A stretch of DNA of 64,000 nucleotides from Kangiella sediminilitoris. GTDB lineage: Bacteria; Pseudomonadota; Gammaproteobacteria; Enterobacterales; Kangiellaceae. The DNA lies in NCBI RefSeq assembly GCF_001708405.1, contig NZ_CP012418.1, positions 1,240,001 through 1,304,000 of the forward strand, in the 5' to 3' direction. A model generated the notes under the pieces. That model did not search any database. It had not been told where the DNA came from and saw only the letters and a list, made by a program, of their open reading frames with translations. The translations under genes and the position numbers were made by a program. Positions 51,419-60,857 of the stretch are shown here, in pieces; the first letter of the stretch is position 1, and every line of letters begins with the position of its first letter.

Positions 51419-52816
51419 TTATTTTAAGTCTATTATTCCAAGCTCAAAGTCACTGGCTGGCTGAAACTGTTGATCTTTACGATCGAACATCAACGCACCA
51501 TCTACATAAACTTTTTCAGCCTTAGTGTAAACACTGAAAGGGTTCCCATCCCACAGCACAACATCAGCCATTTTTCCTTCTTCCAGGGAGCCTGTTTGAT
51601 CATCGACACCAATTGCTTTTGCAGCATTAATAGTTATCCACTTGATGGCATGTGCAGGAGTGATATTCATTCCAATACGATTACCAGAGGTCATTGCTTT
51701 TGCAGCTTCTTTATTGAGGTGTTGGATTACAGTTGCTGAGTCGGAGTGGACGACCGCACAGGCCCCAGCTTTGTCGACTAAAGCAACATTGGATTCAACC
51801 ATATCATAAGCTTCCTGTTTAAAGCCCCACCAATCAGACCACATAGCAGAACAAACATCGTTTTCGGCTAGCTTATCGGCGATTTTATAAGACTCAACAG
51901 CGTGATGGAAAGTAGTCACTTTAAAGTCAAACTCTTTAGCGATATCCATCATGACCATCATCTCATCGGCTCGATAGCAGTGGTTCTGGATAAGTATTTC
52001 GCCGCGTAGAACTCCGGCAAGACTTTCTAGTCTCAAATCACGCTTAGGTGGCTTTCCATTACCCTTGCCCGCTTCATACTCATCCCATTTTTCCATATAT
52101 TCTTTTGCATCGATCCAGGATTTTCTATAACCAGCAACGTTGCCCATTCGAGTCATTGGTGCTTGCCCTTTGCTACCATAGACACGCTTTGGATTTTCAC
52201 CGCAGGCCATTTTCAGACCATAGGGAGCATTAGGAAACTTCATTTCCATCACTGAGCGACCCGCAACGTTTTTCAGGGTTACACCACGACCGCCAACCAA
52301 GTTTGCAGAACCAGGCAATATTTGAAGTGAAGTAACTCCTCCAGCCAGTGCTAATTGAAACTGGGGATCCTGTGGCCAAACCGAGTGTTCCGCCCAGACA
52401 TCAGCAGTAACAGGAGAGGTCATTTCATTACCATCAGCACTAGACTGAACACCTGGTGCAGGATAAACACCTAAGTGGGAGTGAACATCAATAAGTCCTG
52501 GCGTTACCCATTTACCCTCAGCATCAATAATCTGAAGATTATCATCGGCGGGCGGATCAATATCAGTGCCAACAGCGACAATTTTTCCATCAGCGAAGAG
52601 AACACTACCCTTTTCAATTTTTTTACCTGTGGCAGTCAATACTGTTGCATTCTTAATAAGTACTGGGTGGTATTCAGCAACCTTATATTGAGAAGCAAAG
52701 GGCTCGCCCTTTTCACTCTTCTCTGGTTTAGAGACTGAATCGTCACCGCATGCAACCAAAAAGGCAGCTCCCGTTAGAGCTGCCAAGATTGACTTTGAGA
52801 ATCGTTCAATGTTCAT
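51419..52816 (-). CDS. Amidohydrolase family lipoprotein, metal-binding
   Basis: A 465-residue exported protein with a lipobox ending at Cys23 (LVAC), followed by an acidic linker. The metal motif DVHSH gives His112 and His114; further candidate ligands are in TFHHAVESYKIAD and VVHSDSA (Asp), and NHCYRADE. This full set supports activity as a zinc amidohydrolase of the imidazolonepropionase/dihydroorotase-like branch, perhaps a peptidase- or amidase-type enzyme. Gly at +2 argues for outer-membrane sorting. The ATG at 52816 gives the lipobox signal; the in-frame start at 52912 would hide it. Followed directly by its ligand-less paralog. Confidence 0.92.
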   Translation of the reverse strand: MNIERFSKSILAALTGAAFLVACGDDSVSKPEKSEKGEPFASQYKVAEYHPVLIKNATVLTATGKKIEKGSVLFADGKIVAVGTDIDPPADDNLQIIDAEGKWVTPGLIDVHSHLGVYPAPGVQSSADGNEMTSPVTADVWAEHSVWPQDPQFQLALAGGVTSLQILPGSANLVGGRGVTLKNVAGRSVMEMKFPNAPYGLKMACGENPKRVYGSKGQAPMTRMGNVAGYRKSWIDAKEYMEKWDEYEAGKGNGKPPKRDLRLESLAGVLRGEILIQNHCYRADEMMVMMDIAKEFDFKVTTFHHAVESYKIADKLAENDVCSAMWSDWWGFKQEAYDMVESNVALVDKAGACAVVHSDSATVIQHLNKEAAKAMTSGNRIGMNITPAHAIKWITINAAKAIGVDDQTGSLEEGKMADVVLWDGNPFSVYTKAEKVYVDGALMFDRKDQQFQPASDFELGIIDLK

Positions 52817-52839
52817 AAATGAATCCCCAAATTTAGTTA

Positions 52840-54261
52840 TTAAAAGACTTGAATACCGAAGAAGCGTTCTAGAATCGTAATGATCGTAATAGCACCTAGA
52901 ATAATCGGACAAATAAACATAATTGCAAAATCAATATACTTGGACAGCCACTGGCTTGAAGTCGCTCTACCTTCCATTAATTCTGCATTTAAATTGTTTT
53001 TCTTCCAAACGTAAGCCGTAAATATGGCAATGAAAGTGCCACCCAGTGGTAAAAATGTATCACTGGCAATTAGCTCAACAAAGTCAAGGAATGGCAACGC
53101 TGTTTCTTTTAAGACACCGTTTGCATCGGCCTTAAACAAATTAACAAATGCACTTAAAGTCTCTGAAGCACCATAACTGAGTAACGATGGAATCCCGATT
53201 GCGAAAATGATAATCGCCATGCTCCATACAGCCACTGGTCGCTTAATTTTCTTTTCATCTACCAGGTACGCAACAGGTACTTCCAATAGTGAAACCGTTG
53301 AGGTTAAAGCTGCAAACGATAATAACAGGAAGAAAACTGCACCAATGATTTTACCAAGCAGTGGTCCCAAGCTTTCGAATACACCTGGCAGTGTCATGAA
53401 TATAAGGCCAGGTCCGCCTGAAACACTACTCATGTCACCGGCATTTAAGAAAGCCACAAATGGGAAGATCATTAGACCAGCCAAGAACGCAACAGACACA
53501 TCTGTAAGCGTAATTAAAGCAGCTGATCTAACAATATCCTGCTTACGGGATACATAAGAGCCATAAGTAATTAAGGCGCCCATACCAAGTGATAAAGAGA
53601 AGAAAGCTTGTCCAAGTGCTGAGTAAATAACTTCACCTGTTATTTCGGAGAAGTCAGGTACCAGGTAATATTCGATACCCGCCATAGCATCGCTCAAGGT
53701 AAAGGCATAAATCATTAAGCCAATAATCATGGCAAATAAAGTTGGCATCAGTATTTTTGCTGCCTTCTCAATACCGCCCTGTATGCCTTTGGACACGATT
53801 AGGGCTGTTATGCCCATAAACACAATACCGTATATAAAGATGTGTTCCCAATCGGCGGTAAAACCTACAAATTTCTCAACGGAGCCAAAATCAAAATTAC
53901 CCTGCGCCATCTCCAAGAAGTAGCCGAACGCCCAGCCTGCTACAACATTATAGAAAGACAGGATTAATACCCCTGCTACGACTCCCATGAAACCAACCCA
54001 GGCCCAGTTATGGTGCCCAAGTTTCTTAAATGCTCCAACCGCATTAAGCTGTGTTTTACGACCGATAGCTATTTCCGAAATCATTACCGGAAAGCATAAT
54101 AAAAAACAGAATGCTAAGTAGATAAGAACAAAGGCAGCACCGCCTCCGGCACCTACTTCAAATGGGAACTTCCAAATATTTCCTAAACCCACCGCAGAAC
54201 CAGCTGCAGCAAGAACAAACCCCAGACGAGAGTTAAACTGACCTCTACTATTTGTTGCCAT
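52840..54261 (-). CDS. Sodium-dependent transporter (NSS family)
   Basis: A 473-residue neurotransmitter:sodium symporter-type carrier with 11-12 helices. The first helix GFVLAAAGSAVGLGNIWKFPFEVGAGGGAAFV contains the unwound GSAVGLGN(I/L)W-R/K-FP sodium and substrate site. YSALGQAFFSLSLGMGALITYGSY matches helix 6. Bacterial members take up amino acids such as tryptophan or leucine with sodium. It lies upstream of the lipoprotein amidohydrolase gene on the same strand (23 bases), so it may import the hydrolysis product. Confidence 0.93.
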   Translation of the reverse strand: MATNSRGQFNSRLGFVLAAAGSAVGLGNIWKFPFEVGAGGGAAFVLIYLAFCFLLCFPVMISEIAIGRKTQLNAVGAFKKLGHHNWAWVGFMGVVAGVLILSFYNVVAGWAFGYFLEMAQGNFDFGSVEKFVGFTADWEHIFIYGIVFMGITALIVSKGIQGGIEKAAKILMPTLFAMIIGLMIYAFTLSDAMAGIEYYLVPDFSEITGEVIYSALGQAFFSLSLGMGALITYGSYVSRKQDIVRSAALITLTDVSVAFLAGLMIFPFVAFLNAGDMSSVSGGPGLIFMTLPGVFESLGPLLGKIIGAVFFLLLSFAALTSTVSLLEVPVAYLVDEKKIKRPVAVWSMAIIIFAIGIPSLLSYGASETLSAFVNLFKADANGVLKETALPFLDFVELIASDTFLPLGGTFIAIFTAYVWKKNNLNAELMEGRATSSQWLSKYIDFAIMFICPIILGAITIITILERFFGIQVF

Positions 54262-54492
54262 TTTATATACCGTTTACGTGTGTAATTGTTTTTTATGTGA
54301 TGGGACTTACAGACCCAAGGATCTGATCCTAGCCGCTAATAACACCATATTTAGACTAATCACTCAAGTAGACGAAGATAAATCCTACTAATTTTTTAGT
54401 TAAGACAGAGGTTTAGGACGGAAGTTGTATATAAAATACTCAAAAAGTTACTTTAAGGTCTTTGGGTAGAGCATTTAGGGAGGGGTGTGTTA

Positions 54493-54529
54493 CATGAAAA
54501 CCAGACCTCAGGGAGCCCGAAGTCTGGTT
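54493..54529 (-). terminator. Probable terminator after the acyl-CoA dehydrogenase gene
   Basis: On the minus strand AACCAGAC (54529-54522) pairs with GTCTGGTT (54506-54499) around a 15-base loop, followed by a short T-run. Of the 286 bases between the two genes, only this hairpin stands out. Confidence 0.55.
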
Positions 54530-54547
54530 ACGGAGTCTTTATAGGTT

Positions 54548-56242
54548 TTAAGACAGCTCGCTTTCAATGCTTGCCTTAAGGCCAAGAACACGGGCCAACA
54601 CTCTTTTAAAGAAGAAGGACGACTTCTCATCCAGGGTTCCGTTTGCTGCACTCTCCATTTTTAACCATAGATAAGCATAAGTTATCAAAGCGGTGTAATG
54701 CAGATAATCGCAGGCAACAAGCTGTCCGATTTCTGGATTGTTAGAGCTTTCATTAATGATCTTCTGCGACAGCTCCTCTAGGTCGGTTAACAACTCTTCA
54801 ACTTGATGCTTATGGTCTGAAGAATCGATACGGTTGAGGTCTGCCTTTATTTCAGATAAGAAAACATTGAGAAACTCACCTTTATTAGCAATGAGCTTCC
54901 GTCCAATTAAGTCCAGCGCCTGAATGCCATTAGTGCCCTCGTAAATTTGTGCAATTCTGCAATCCCGGACGTGCTGTTCCATGCCCCACTCTCTTACATA
55001 GCCATGACCACCGAAAACTTGCTGTCCAATGGTACAAGTTTCATAACCGGCATCAGTGAAGTAGGCTTTTGCAATAGGCGTTAACCATGCAGACATGATA
55101 TCTGCTTTTTTAACAGCATCCCCGTCTTCACTATGGAAAGCAATATCAAGGTAGCTTCCTAGCCATACAGCTAAGGCGCGACCAGCTTTATTGAATGATT
55201 CCATGGTATTCAGCATACGTTGAACGTCACCATGCTTTTTCAATGGGGCCGGAGCTTCACCATCGGTGGCTCGACCCTGAAGTCGTTCATTTGCGTAGTT
55301 GGTAGCTTGCTGAAACGACATTTCACCCAGCCCAATACCTTGGATACCAATCGATAGACGCTCCAGGTTCATCATAGTAAACATACAACGTAATCCCTGA
55401 TGTGGAGGACCTACGAGCCAACCTTTTGCGCCATCCATATTCATGACACAGGTTGATGATGCCTTAATACCCATTTTATGCTCGATAGCACCACAGCGGA
55501 TAGCATTTCTTTCGCCTATGGATCCATCATCATTGACCATAAATTTAGGGACAATGAAGCAACTGATACCTTTCGGACCCTCTGGAGCATCAGGCAACCG
55601 TGCCAAGACTAGGTGAATGATATTTTCAGCCATATCATGCTCGCCACCGGTAATAAATATTTTAGAACCTTCTAGTGAATAACTTCCATCATCGTTCTCG
55701 GTCGCCTTAGTCTTCAATAGTCCAAGATCAGAGCCCGCATGTGCTTCAGTAAGGCACATTGAGCCAGACCATTGACCACTGATTAAGTTCGGCAGGTACT
55801 TCTCTTTCATCTGCTCATCACCGTGAGCCTGTAATAATTGCGTTGCACCGGCTGTTAAACTGCCATACAGGCAGAAAGAGGTGTTCGTGGAATAGAACAT
55901 CTCTTCTATTAAGACGTGAAGAGCCTTTGGCAAACCCTGTCCACCGTAGTTTGGATCAGCCGTAATAGACTGCCATCCACCTTCAACATAAGACTGGTAG
56001 GCTTCTTTAAAGCCTTCTGGAGTCGTCACAACACCATCTTGCAAACGGCATCCCTCTTCGTCGCCACTGCGGTTGATAGGCTGTAGTACACCGGTAGCAA
56101 ACTTTCCTGCCTCTTCAAGAATCGCACCGTAGAGATCATTGTCAAATTCAGCAAAATCCGCGATACCTGCAAATCGATCAGTTAGTTTGAAAACATCTTT
56201 GACAAGAAACATCATGTCATCGACAGGCGCTTGATACTGCAT
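54548..56242 (-). CDS. Acyl-CoA dehydrogenase (long, DmdC/FadE-like)
   Basis: A 564-residue FAD enzyme that makes 2-enoyl-CoA, larger than the usual 380-residue acyl-CoA dehydrogenase because of an extra C-terminal helical domain. MCLTEAHAGSDLGLL, FITGGEHD and QIYEGTNGIQALDLIGRK carry the family's FAD-binding and substrate motifs; the start MQYQAPVDDMMFLVKDVF fits the acyl-CoA dehydrogenase/DmdC-type group, some of which act on 3-methylmercaptopropionyl-CoA. The ATG at 56242 is preferred. A well-formed FadR-type operator overlaps its predicted start of transcription. Confidence 0.92.
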   Translation of the reverse strand: MQYQAPVDDMMFLVKDVFKLTDRFAGIADFAEFDNDLYGAILEEAGKFATGVLQPINRSGDEEGCRLQDGVVTTPEGFKEAYQSYVEGGWQSITADPNYGGQGLPKALHVLIEEMFYSTNTSFCLYGSLTAGATQLLQAHGDEQMKEKYLPNLISGQWSGSMCLTEAHAGSDLGLLKTKATENDDGSYSLEGSKIFITGGEHDMAENIIHLVLARLPDAPEGPKGISCFIVPKFMVNDDGSIGERNAIRCGAIEHKMGIKASSTCVMNMDGAKGWLVGPPHQGLRCMFTMMNLERLSIGIQGIGLGEMSFQQATNYANERLQGRATDGEAPAPLKKHGDVQRMLNTMESFNKAGRALAVWLGSYLDIAFHSEDGDAVKKADIMSAWLTPIAKAYFTDAGYETCTIGQQVFGGHGYVREWGMEQHVRDCRIAQIYEGTNGIQALDLIGRKLIANKGEFLNVFLSEIKADLNRIDSSDHKHQVEELLTDLEELSQKIINESSNNPEIGQLVACDYLHYTALITYAYLWLKMESAANGTLDEKSSFFFKRVLARVLGLKASIESELS

Positions 56243-56283
56243 AAAGACTCCTATAACTACTATGAATGAATATAACACCCTTT

Positions 56284-56309
56284 CTGGTCAGACGTCTTGG
56301 TCTGACCAG
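56284..56309 (-). promoter_or_regulatory. FadR-type operator at the acyl-CoA dehydrogenase promoter
   Basis: TGGTCTGACCA (56298-56308) is a perfect match to the FadR core TGGTC-N-GACCA. It sits within a longer inverted repeat, CTGGTCAGAC (56284-56293) and GTCTGACCAG (56300-56309). On the minus strand a TGGACA (56343-56338) and TATACT (56319-56314), spaced 18 bp, predict a start near 56307, so the operator covers the first transcribed bases, as expected for a repressor site. Confidence 0.7.
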
Positions 56310-56405
56310 CTCTAGTATAGGAAAAAGAATTTAACCTTGTCCAGACATATGGCCATTTATTTTGGGATGATTGTCAGGGGAAAGCTGCTCAAAGAGGAAT
56401 GGAAA

Positions 56406-56433
56406 ACAAAAAAGCCGCCTCAAGGGCGGCTTT
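56406..56433 (-). terminator. Terminator after the alanine/glycine symporter gene
   Basis: On the minus strand AGCCGCC (56431-56425) pairs with GGCGGCT (56419-56413), five-base loop, followed by six T. It lies about 20 bases after the symporter stop. Confidence 0.9.
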
Positions 56434-56451
56434 GTATTTATAGGTTAATCC

Positions 56452-58152
56452 TTAGTGGGCTTTGCCCTTCCTAAAGTCTTCCCAGTATTGTTTTACAGTC
56501 TGTTTCATATCCTTATGGAGCAAAGTAATACCGACCAGGTTGGGTATGGTCATCATTACAATGGCGACATTTGCCAAAGCCCAGACTACAGTGGTATCTA
56601 CAACCGCCGCAACAGCAAACATTACAACATACACCACTCGGTAAACAAGGACACCACGCTGACCGAAGAGATATATAACGGCTCGGTCACCATAGTATGA
56701 CCATGCAATAGCCGTGGTAAAGGCAAACAGTAATAGACCTAGTGATACGATGTACTTACCATTTTCACCCAGGAAGCCTCGGGTAAAAGCTTCGGCTGTT
56801 AAGCTGGCGGAATGAATAAGCGAGCGACCTTCAACAACAATGGCTGAGTTTTCCAACTTACCATCGCTGACAGTAATGACACCGGTGATAGGAACCAGTT
56901 TATTGGTTGTCTCATCCTGTTGTTTATAGACCACATCTTCTGCAACTGAGTTAGCGTTTAGTAATGTAAAGCCATCAGATATCGCCTCACCATCTTGTAG
57001 TGAGATACTGCCACTGTAACGCTTAATACCAGAGTCTGATTTCGTCTGAGGGTTTAAGAAATCTCTCAACTTCTCAACATGCTCAGTATTTTGATCAGTC
57101 CACTCACCAACGATGAAGTCCATGTCAATGCGATCGAATGTATTCTGGTGCTTATCTTTCCAAACTCCTGAAGACAGAATAACCAAGGCAGTTAGCGTAC
57201 AGATAATCAAAGTATCAATAAATGGTTCCAGCAATGACACCATACCTTCTGAAGCAGGCTCTTTACCTTTTGCTGCCGAGTGAGCAATAGCTGCTGAACC
57301 CTGACCTGCTTCGTTTGAGAATAAGCCTCGGTTTACACCACGCTGCATCGCATAGGCAAAACTTGCACCCAGGAAACCACCTACTGCCGCAGAACCAGAG
57401 AATACGCTGCCGATAATTGCCCCGAAAGACGGAATAATGTTTTCATAGTTATAGACAATAACCAGGAGTGCACCAACAACATAAAGGAGCGCCATAAACG
57501 GTACGACACGTTCAGCAACTTTGGCGATACGCTTAATGCCACCAATAATAACCATCGCCAACAAGATAGCCAGACCAACCCCGGTAATCCAGTTTGGTAA
57601 GGCAAAGGTATCATTCATTACCTGAGCGATATTATTGATTTGTGGCATGTTGCCCGTACCAAAGGAACTGATAATGGTAGCAATAGCAAATATAACTGCT
57701 AACCACTTCATATTCAGTTTCTTTTCCATATAGTACATAGGGCCGCCAGCCATGGTGCCATCTTCTGTTACTTCACGATATTTGTGAGAAAGCGTTACCT
57801 CAACAAACTTAGTAGTCATACCAAGGAAAGCAGTCACCCACATCCAGAAAATGGCCGCTGGACCACCCACAAAAATAGCCAGCGCTACACCCCCGATATT
57901 ACCGGTACCAACGGTACCTGATAGCGCGGTTGATAAAGCACCAAAGTGGGAAGTATCCCCTGGATCGGATTTTTTACTATATTTACCACGGACGGTACGA
58001 ACAGCCTGTCCGAAGTAGCGAATTTGTGGAAAACCTAAATATAGTGTGAAAAAGACACCAACACCGATTAACAAATATGGAAAGTAATCCGCACCGCCTA
58101 AATAGCCGTTCAGAAAGTCCAGTCCATTTTTAATTTGCTCGATAATATCCAA
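56452..58152 (-). CDS. Alanine/glycine:cation symporter (AGCS family)
   Basis: A 566-residue sodium-coupled amino-acid carrier. [18 protein letters not shown] and [20 protein letters not shown] are family signatures near the N-terminus, and [22 protein letters not shown] a third. Residues 332-447 are a hydrophilic insert with strand-like composition, absent from the usual ~450-residue members. The substrate is probably alanine or glycine. Unlinked to an operon; a terminator follows directly. Confidence 0.92.
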   Translation of the reverse strand: MDIIEQIKNGLDFLNGYLGGADYFPYLLIGVGVFFTLYLGFPQIRYFGQAVRTVRGKYSKKSDPGDTSHFGALSTALSGTVGTGNIGGVALAIFVGGPAAIFWMWVTAFLGMTTKFVEVTLSHKYREVTEDGTMAGGPMYYMEKKLNMKWLAVIFAIATIISSFGTGNMPQINNIAQVMNDTFALPNWITGVGLAILLAMVIIGGIKRIAKVAERVVPFMALLYVVGALLVIVYNYENIIPSFGAIIGSVFSGSAAVGGFLGASFAYAMQRGVNRGLFSNEAGQGSAAIAHSAAKGKEPASEGMVSLLEPFIDTLIICTLTALVILSSGVWKDKHQNTFDRIDMDFIVGEWTDQNTEHVEKLRDFLNPQTKSDSGIKRYSGSISLQDGEAISDGFTLLNANSVAEDVVYKQQDETTNKLVPITGVITVSDGKLENSAIVVEGRSLIHSASLTAEAFTRGFLGENGKYIVSLGLLLFAFTTAIAWSYYGDRAVIYLFGQRGVLVYRVVYVVMFAVAAVVDTTVVWALANVAIVMMTIPNLVGITLLHKDMKQTVKQYWEDFRKGKAH

Positions 58153-58231
58153 AGAGAAGTCCCCATTAAACTTATTAGTTGAAATTATCGGCTAACCTTA
58201 CCATTATGAGAAAAGCTTGGCTAGGTTTTCT

Positions 58232-59341
58232 CTACTCCTGATCAAAGGCCTCATCAATGTATTCGAGAGGAAGCTGAACAAAATTTGCCGACTCTGTATT
58301 CTGAAACCGAACCCCGATACCTAATAATCTGACCGACTTTTCACGACGATGGAAACCTTCATCCATCAACTCATAGAACAAATCATCGTTAACTCCAAAA
58401 CTGGTTTTCTCAACCGTGGTAGCCGAAAAGTCACTAAATTTTACCTTAACAAACAGTTTATTGACCGGAGAGTCTATATTTGAACGAGCAAGACGGTGCT
58501 TGAGAGTTTCCATCAATCTTGGCAGTTGATCCTGACAATCTTCCAATGTGTAAAGGTCACGGTCATAGGTATTTTCAACACTTAATGACTTTCTTGGATA
58601 ATGAGTAATAACCGGCCTGTTATCAATGCCACGCGCAAGATAGTATAAATTTTGCCCAAATGAACCAAACTTGCGTGTCAAATCCAGAAGCTCTAACTTT
58701 TGTAGATCTGCACAATTATAAACACCCATATTATGAAGCTTTTCTGACGTTTTCTTACCGACCCCGGGTATTTTTTTTACTGGAAGCTCTAACATGAAGG
58801 CATCAACCTCGTCGGGGGTAATCACAAACTGACCATTTGGTTTTTCCCAATCTGACGCTACCTTGGCTAAGAACTTATTAGGCGCTATCCCTGCTGATGC
58901 TGTTAAGTTCAGTTCCTTGTGGATCTCATGTCGAATTGCCTGCGCAATATACGTAGCGCTCCCCTTGTAATGCTCGCTGTCAGAAACATCCAGATAAGCT
59001 TCATCCAATGATAAGGGTTCTATTAATGGGGTGTACTTCGAGAAAATGGAGCGGATAACTTTTGAGTCATGACGATACTTATCAAAATTAGGAGGAACAA
59101 TGATCAGATTCGGACATAACCTTTTTGCATGAGCCGATGCCATTGCCGAATGAACGCCATAACTGCGAGCTTCATAGTTACAGGTCGCAATGACACCTCT
59201 CTTATCCGGAGAGCCCCCCACGGCAACCGCTGCTTTACGCAATAAGGGATCATCCCTCATTTCAATGGCGGCATAAAAGCAGTCCATATCCACGTGGATA
59301 ATCTTTCTACTGGTTTGGGTTTCTATTGAAGCTTTGGGCAT
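58232..59341 (-). CDS. dinB: DNA polymerase IV
   Basis: A 369-residue Y-family translesion polymerase. IIHVDMDCFYAAIE carries Asp18, the steric-gate region and Phe22, and SLDEAYLDVSD gives Asp113 and Glu114, all the catalytic metal ligands. PGVGKKTSEKL is the helix-hairpin-helix of the thumb. No clear terminal beta-clamp box could be assigned with confidence by eye; the final residues include VQLPLEY, a candidate clamp-binding element. A LexA site was not evident upstream. Confidence 0.95.
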   Translation of the reverse strand: MPKASIETQTSRKIIHVDMDCFYAAIEMRDDPLLRKAAVAVGGSPDKRGVIATCNYEARSYGVHSAMASAHAKRLCPNLIIVPPNFDKYRHDSKVIRSIFSKYTPLIEPLSLDEAYLDVSDSEHYKGSATYIAQAIRHEIHKELNLTASAGIAPNKFLAKVASDWEKPNGQFVITPDEVDAFMLELPVKKIPGVGKKTSEKLHNMGVYNCADLQKLELLDLTRKFGSFGQNLYYLARGIDNRPVITHYPRKSLSVENTYDRDLYTLEDCQDQLPRLMETLKHRLARSNIDSPVNKLFVKVKFSDFSATTVEKTSFGVNDDLFYELMDEGFHRREKSVRLLGIGVRFQNTESANFVQLPLEYIDEAFDQE

Positions 59342-59465
59342 GCCCTATTTTATTCTGGAATGAATGGGTTGTCATTGACTTAGGACTTTTGATACTACAC
59401 TTGCCATGTGAGCAATTTGAAAACAAGCATATTATTCATCATTCACATGCTTAAAGTTAATATAA

Positions 59466-60857
59466 TTAAAAGCTCACTCTCATTAAAGTCCCGCCCAAAT
59501 CACTAGTATCGATATGAATCTTACCGTTATAAGCGGCAACAATTTCTTTTACAACCGACATACCAATTCCCTGCCCTTCGACCGTTTCATCAAGTCTCTT
59601 ACCGCGAGATAGGATTGCCAGACGAACGTTTTCGGGTATACCTGGGCCATTATCCTCAACAGTTATAGAAACTTTACCAGCTGAACGTTCAGCTTGAACA
59701 GATACTTTTGACTCGGTCCATTTACAGGCATTATCCAGAATATTTCCAAACACCTCATAAAAGTCACCTTCATTTAAAGCAATGGTTAAACCTGGTTTTA
59801 CACTAACGGAAAAATCAATATTCTTATCCTGGTACACCTTCCCTAAACTGGTAACCAACTTATTAATAGCAGGATCAACATCCATCGAGCGCATCATAAC
59901 CTGAGGACCACTAGTCGCCCTCTGTAGCTGGTAGGCAACGATTTGATCCATGCGATCAATCTGCTCGGAGCAAATCCTCTCTAACTGACCTGATTCAGAC
60001 TCATTTTGTAGTGCTGCTTTCATCACTGCCAATGGAGTTTTAAGACTATGAGCAAGGTTTCCCAAGGTTTCTTTATACCGTTTACTCTGATGGCGCTCAT
60101 TTTTTATAAATCGATTGATATTCTCCGTTAAGCGTTGCAGCTCTTGAGGGTATTTATCAGATAGCGTACTTAATACACCTTTTTCGACCTCACGCAATTC
60201 TTTAACCGCTCTTCGTATCGGTCTTAACGTCCATCGCATCACAACAAATAATAGAAATAATAGCGACAAGGCCAGAATAGAAAGCCAGGTCCATAGCTGA
60301 TTCCTGTAAGCAGAGATCACTTGATCGAACGGCCGCTTATTCTCCAATATAACAAAGTGATATAGTGAAACCTTTCCCTCCTGAGATTCCCATTCAGCTA
60401 TGTAGTGAAACCGAAAATATTCTGTATCATCCATAGTGATTTCAGCCAGTGTTGCCTCACCCGGTAAACTTAAAGGTAACGGAACTTTATGTTGCTCCTG
60501 ATCATATCGAGCTGATAATGATTTCCAGATTAAACTTTCAGTCTCATCATAAACTAATGCAGACAAGCCACTGTTATATTGGTTGAAACGTTTATCAGAG
60601 GGAATTTCTTCGGGTAGAAAAAGGTCGCCGGGCTCAATTTCATCGGCATAAGACAACAAACTATAAAACTGTGCGTAGAGCCTTTCATATGTAGCCTGCT
60701 TAATGCCTGCTTTGTATGAGTCAAGCAGAATGAAACTCATAGCAGCAATAAAAAATACCAGTACGATACTGGTATTTAGTAATAAGCGCCTTTGTAAAGA
60801 ATATGTAGGCTTGCCGTTACTGTTATTAGCCAAAGCTAGTCCTTTTCTAAAGGTCAC
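59466..60857 (-). CDS. Sensor histidine kinase (PhoQ/QseC-like)
   Basis: A 463-residue membrane kinase. Helices at about 27-46 and 190-207 flank a 140-residue periplasmic sensor; HAMP, dimerisation helices with phospho-accepting His270 (LAHSLKTPL), then an ATPase domain with DNACKW, DNGPGIPE and GQGIGMSVV. The PhoQ-like hallmarks are the NLAHSLKTPLAV H-box and the short GxGIG. Its GTG start overlaps the regulator stop by 11 bases; a TTG at 60833 with AAAAGGA just upstream is an alternative. The periplasmic domain is rich in acidic residues, which suits cation sensing. Confidence 0.93.
   Translation of the reverse strand: MTFRKGLALANNSNGKPTYSLQRRLLLNTSIVLVFFIAAMSFILLDSYKAGIKQATYERLYAQFYSLLSYADEIEPGDLFLPEEIPSDKRFNQYNSGLSALVYDETESLIWKSLSARYDQEQHKVPLPLSLPGEATLAEITMDDTEYFRFHYIAEWESQEGKVSLYHFVILENKRPFDQVISAYRNQLWTWLSILALSLLFLLFVVMRWTLRPIRRAVKELREVEKGVLSTLSDKYPQELQRLTENINRFIKNERHQSKRYKETLGNLAHSLKTPLAVMKAALQNESESGQLERICSEQIDRMDQIVAYQLQRATSGPQVMMRSMDVDPAINKLVTSLGKVYQDKNIDFSVSVKPGLTIALNEGDFYEVFGNILDNACKWTESKVSVQAERSAGKVSITVEDNGPGIPENVRLAILSRGKRLDETVEGQGIGMSVVKEIVAAYNGKIHIDTSDLGGTLMRVSF

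Noticed and set aside
58208-58232. GAGAAAA/TTTTCTC inverted repeat at the end of dinB
   Set aside because: A/T-rich weak stem overlapping the dinB stop codon, without GC core; not convincing as terminator.
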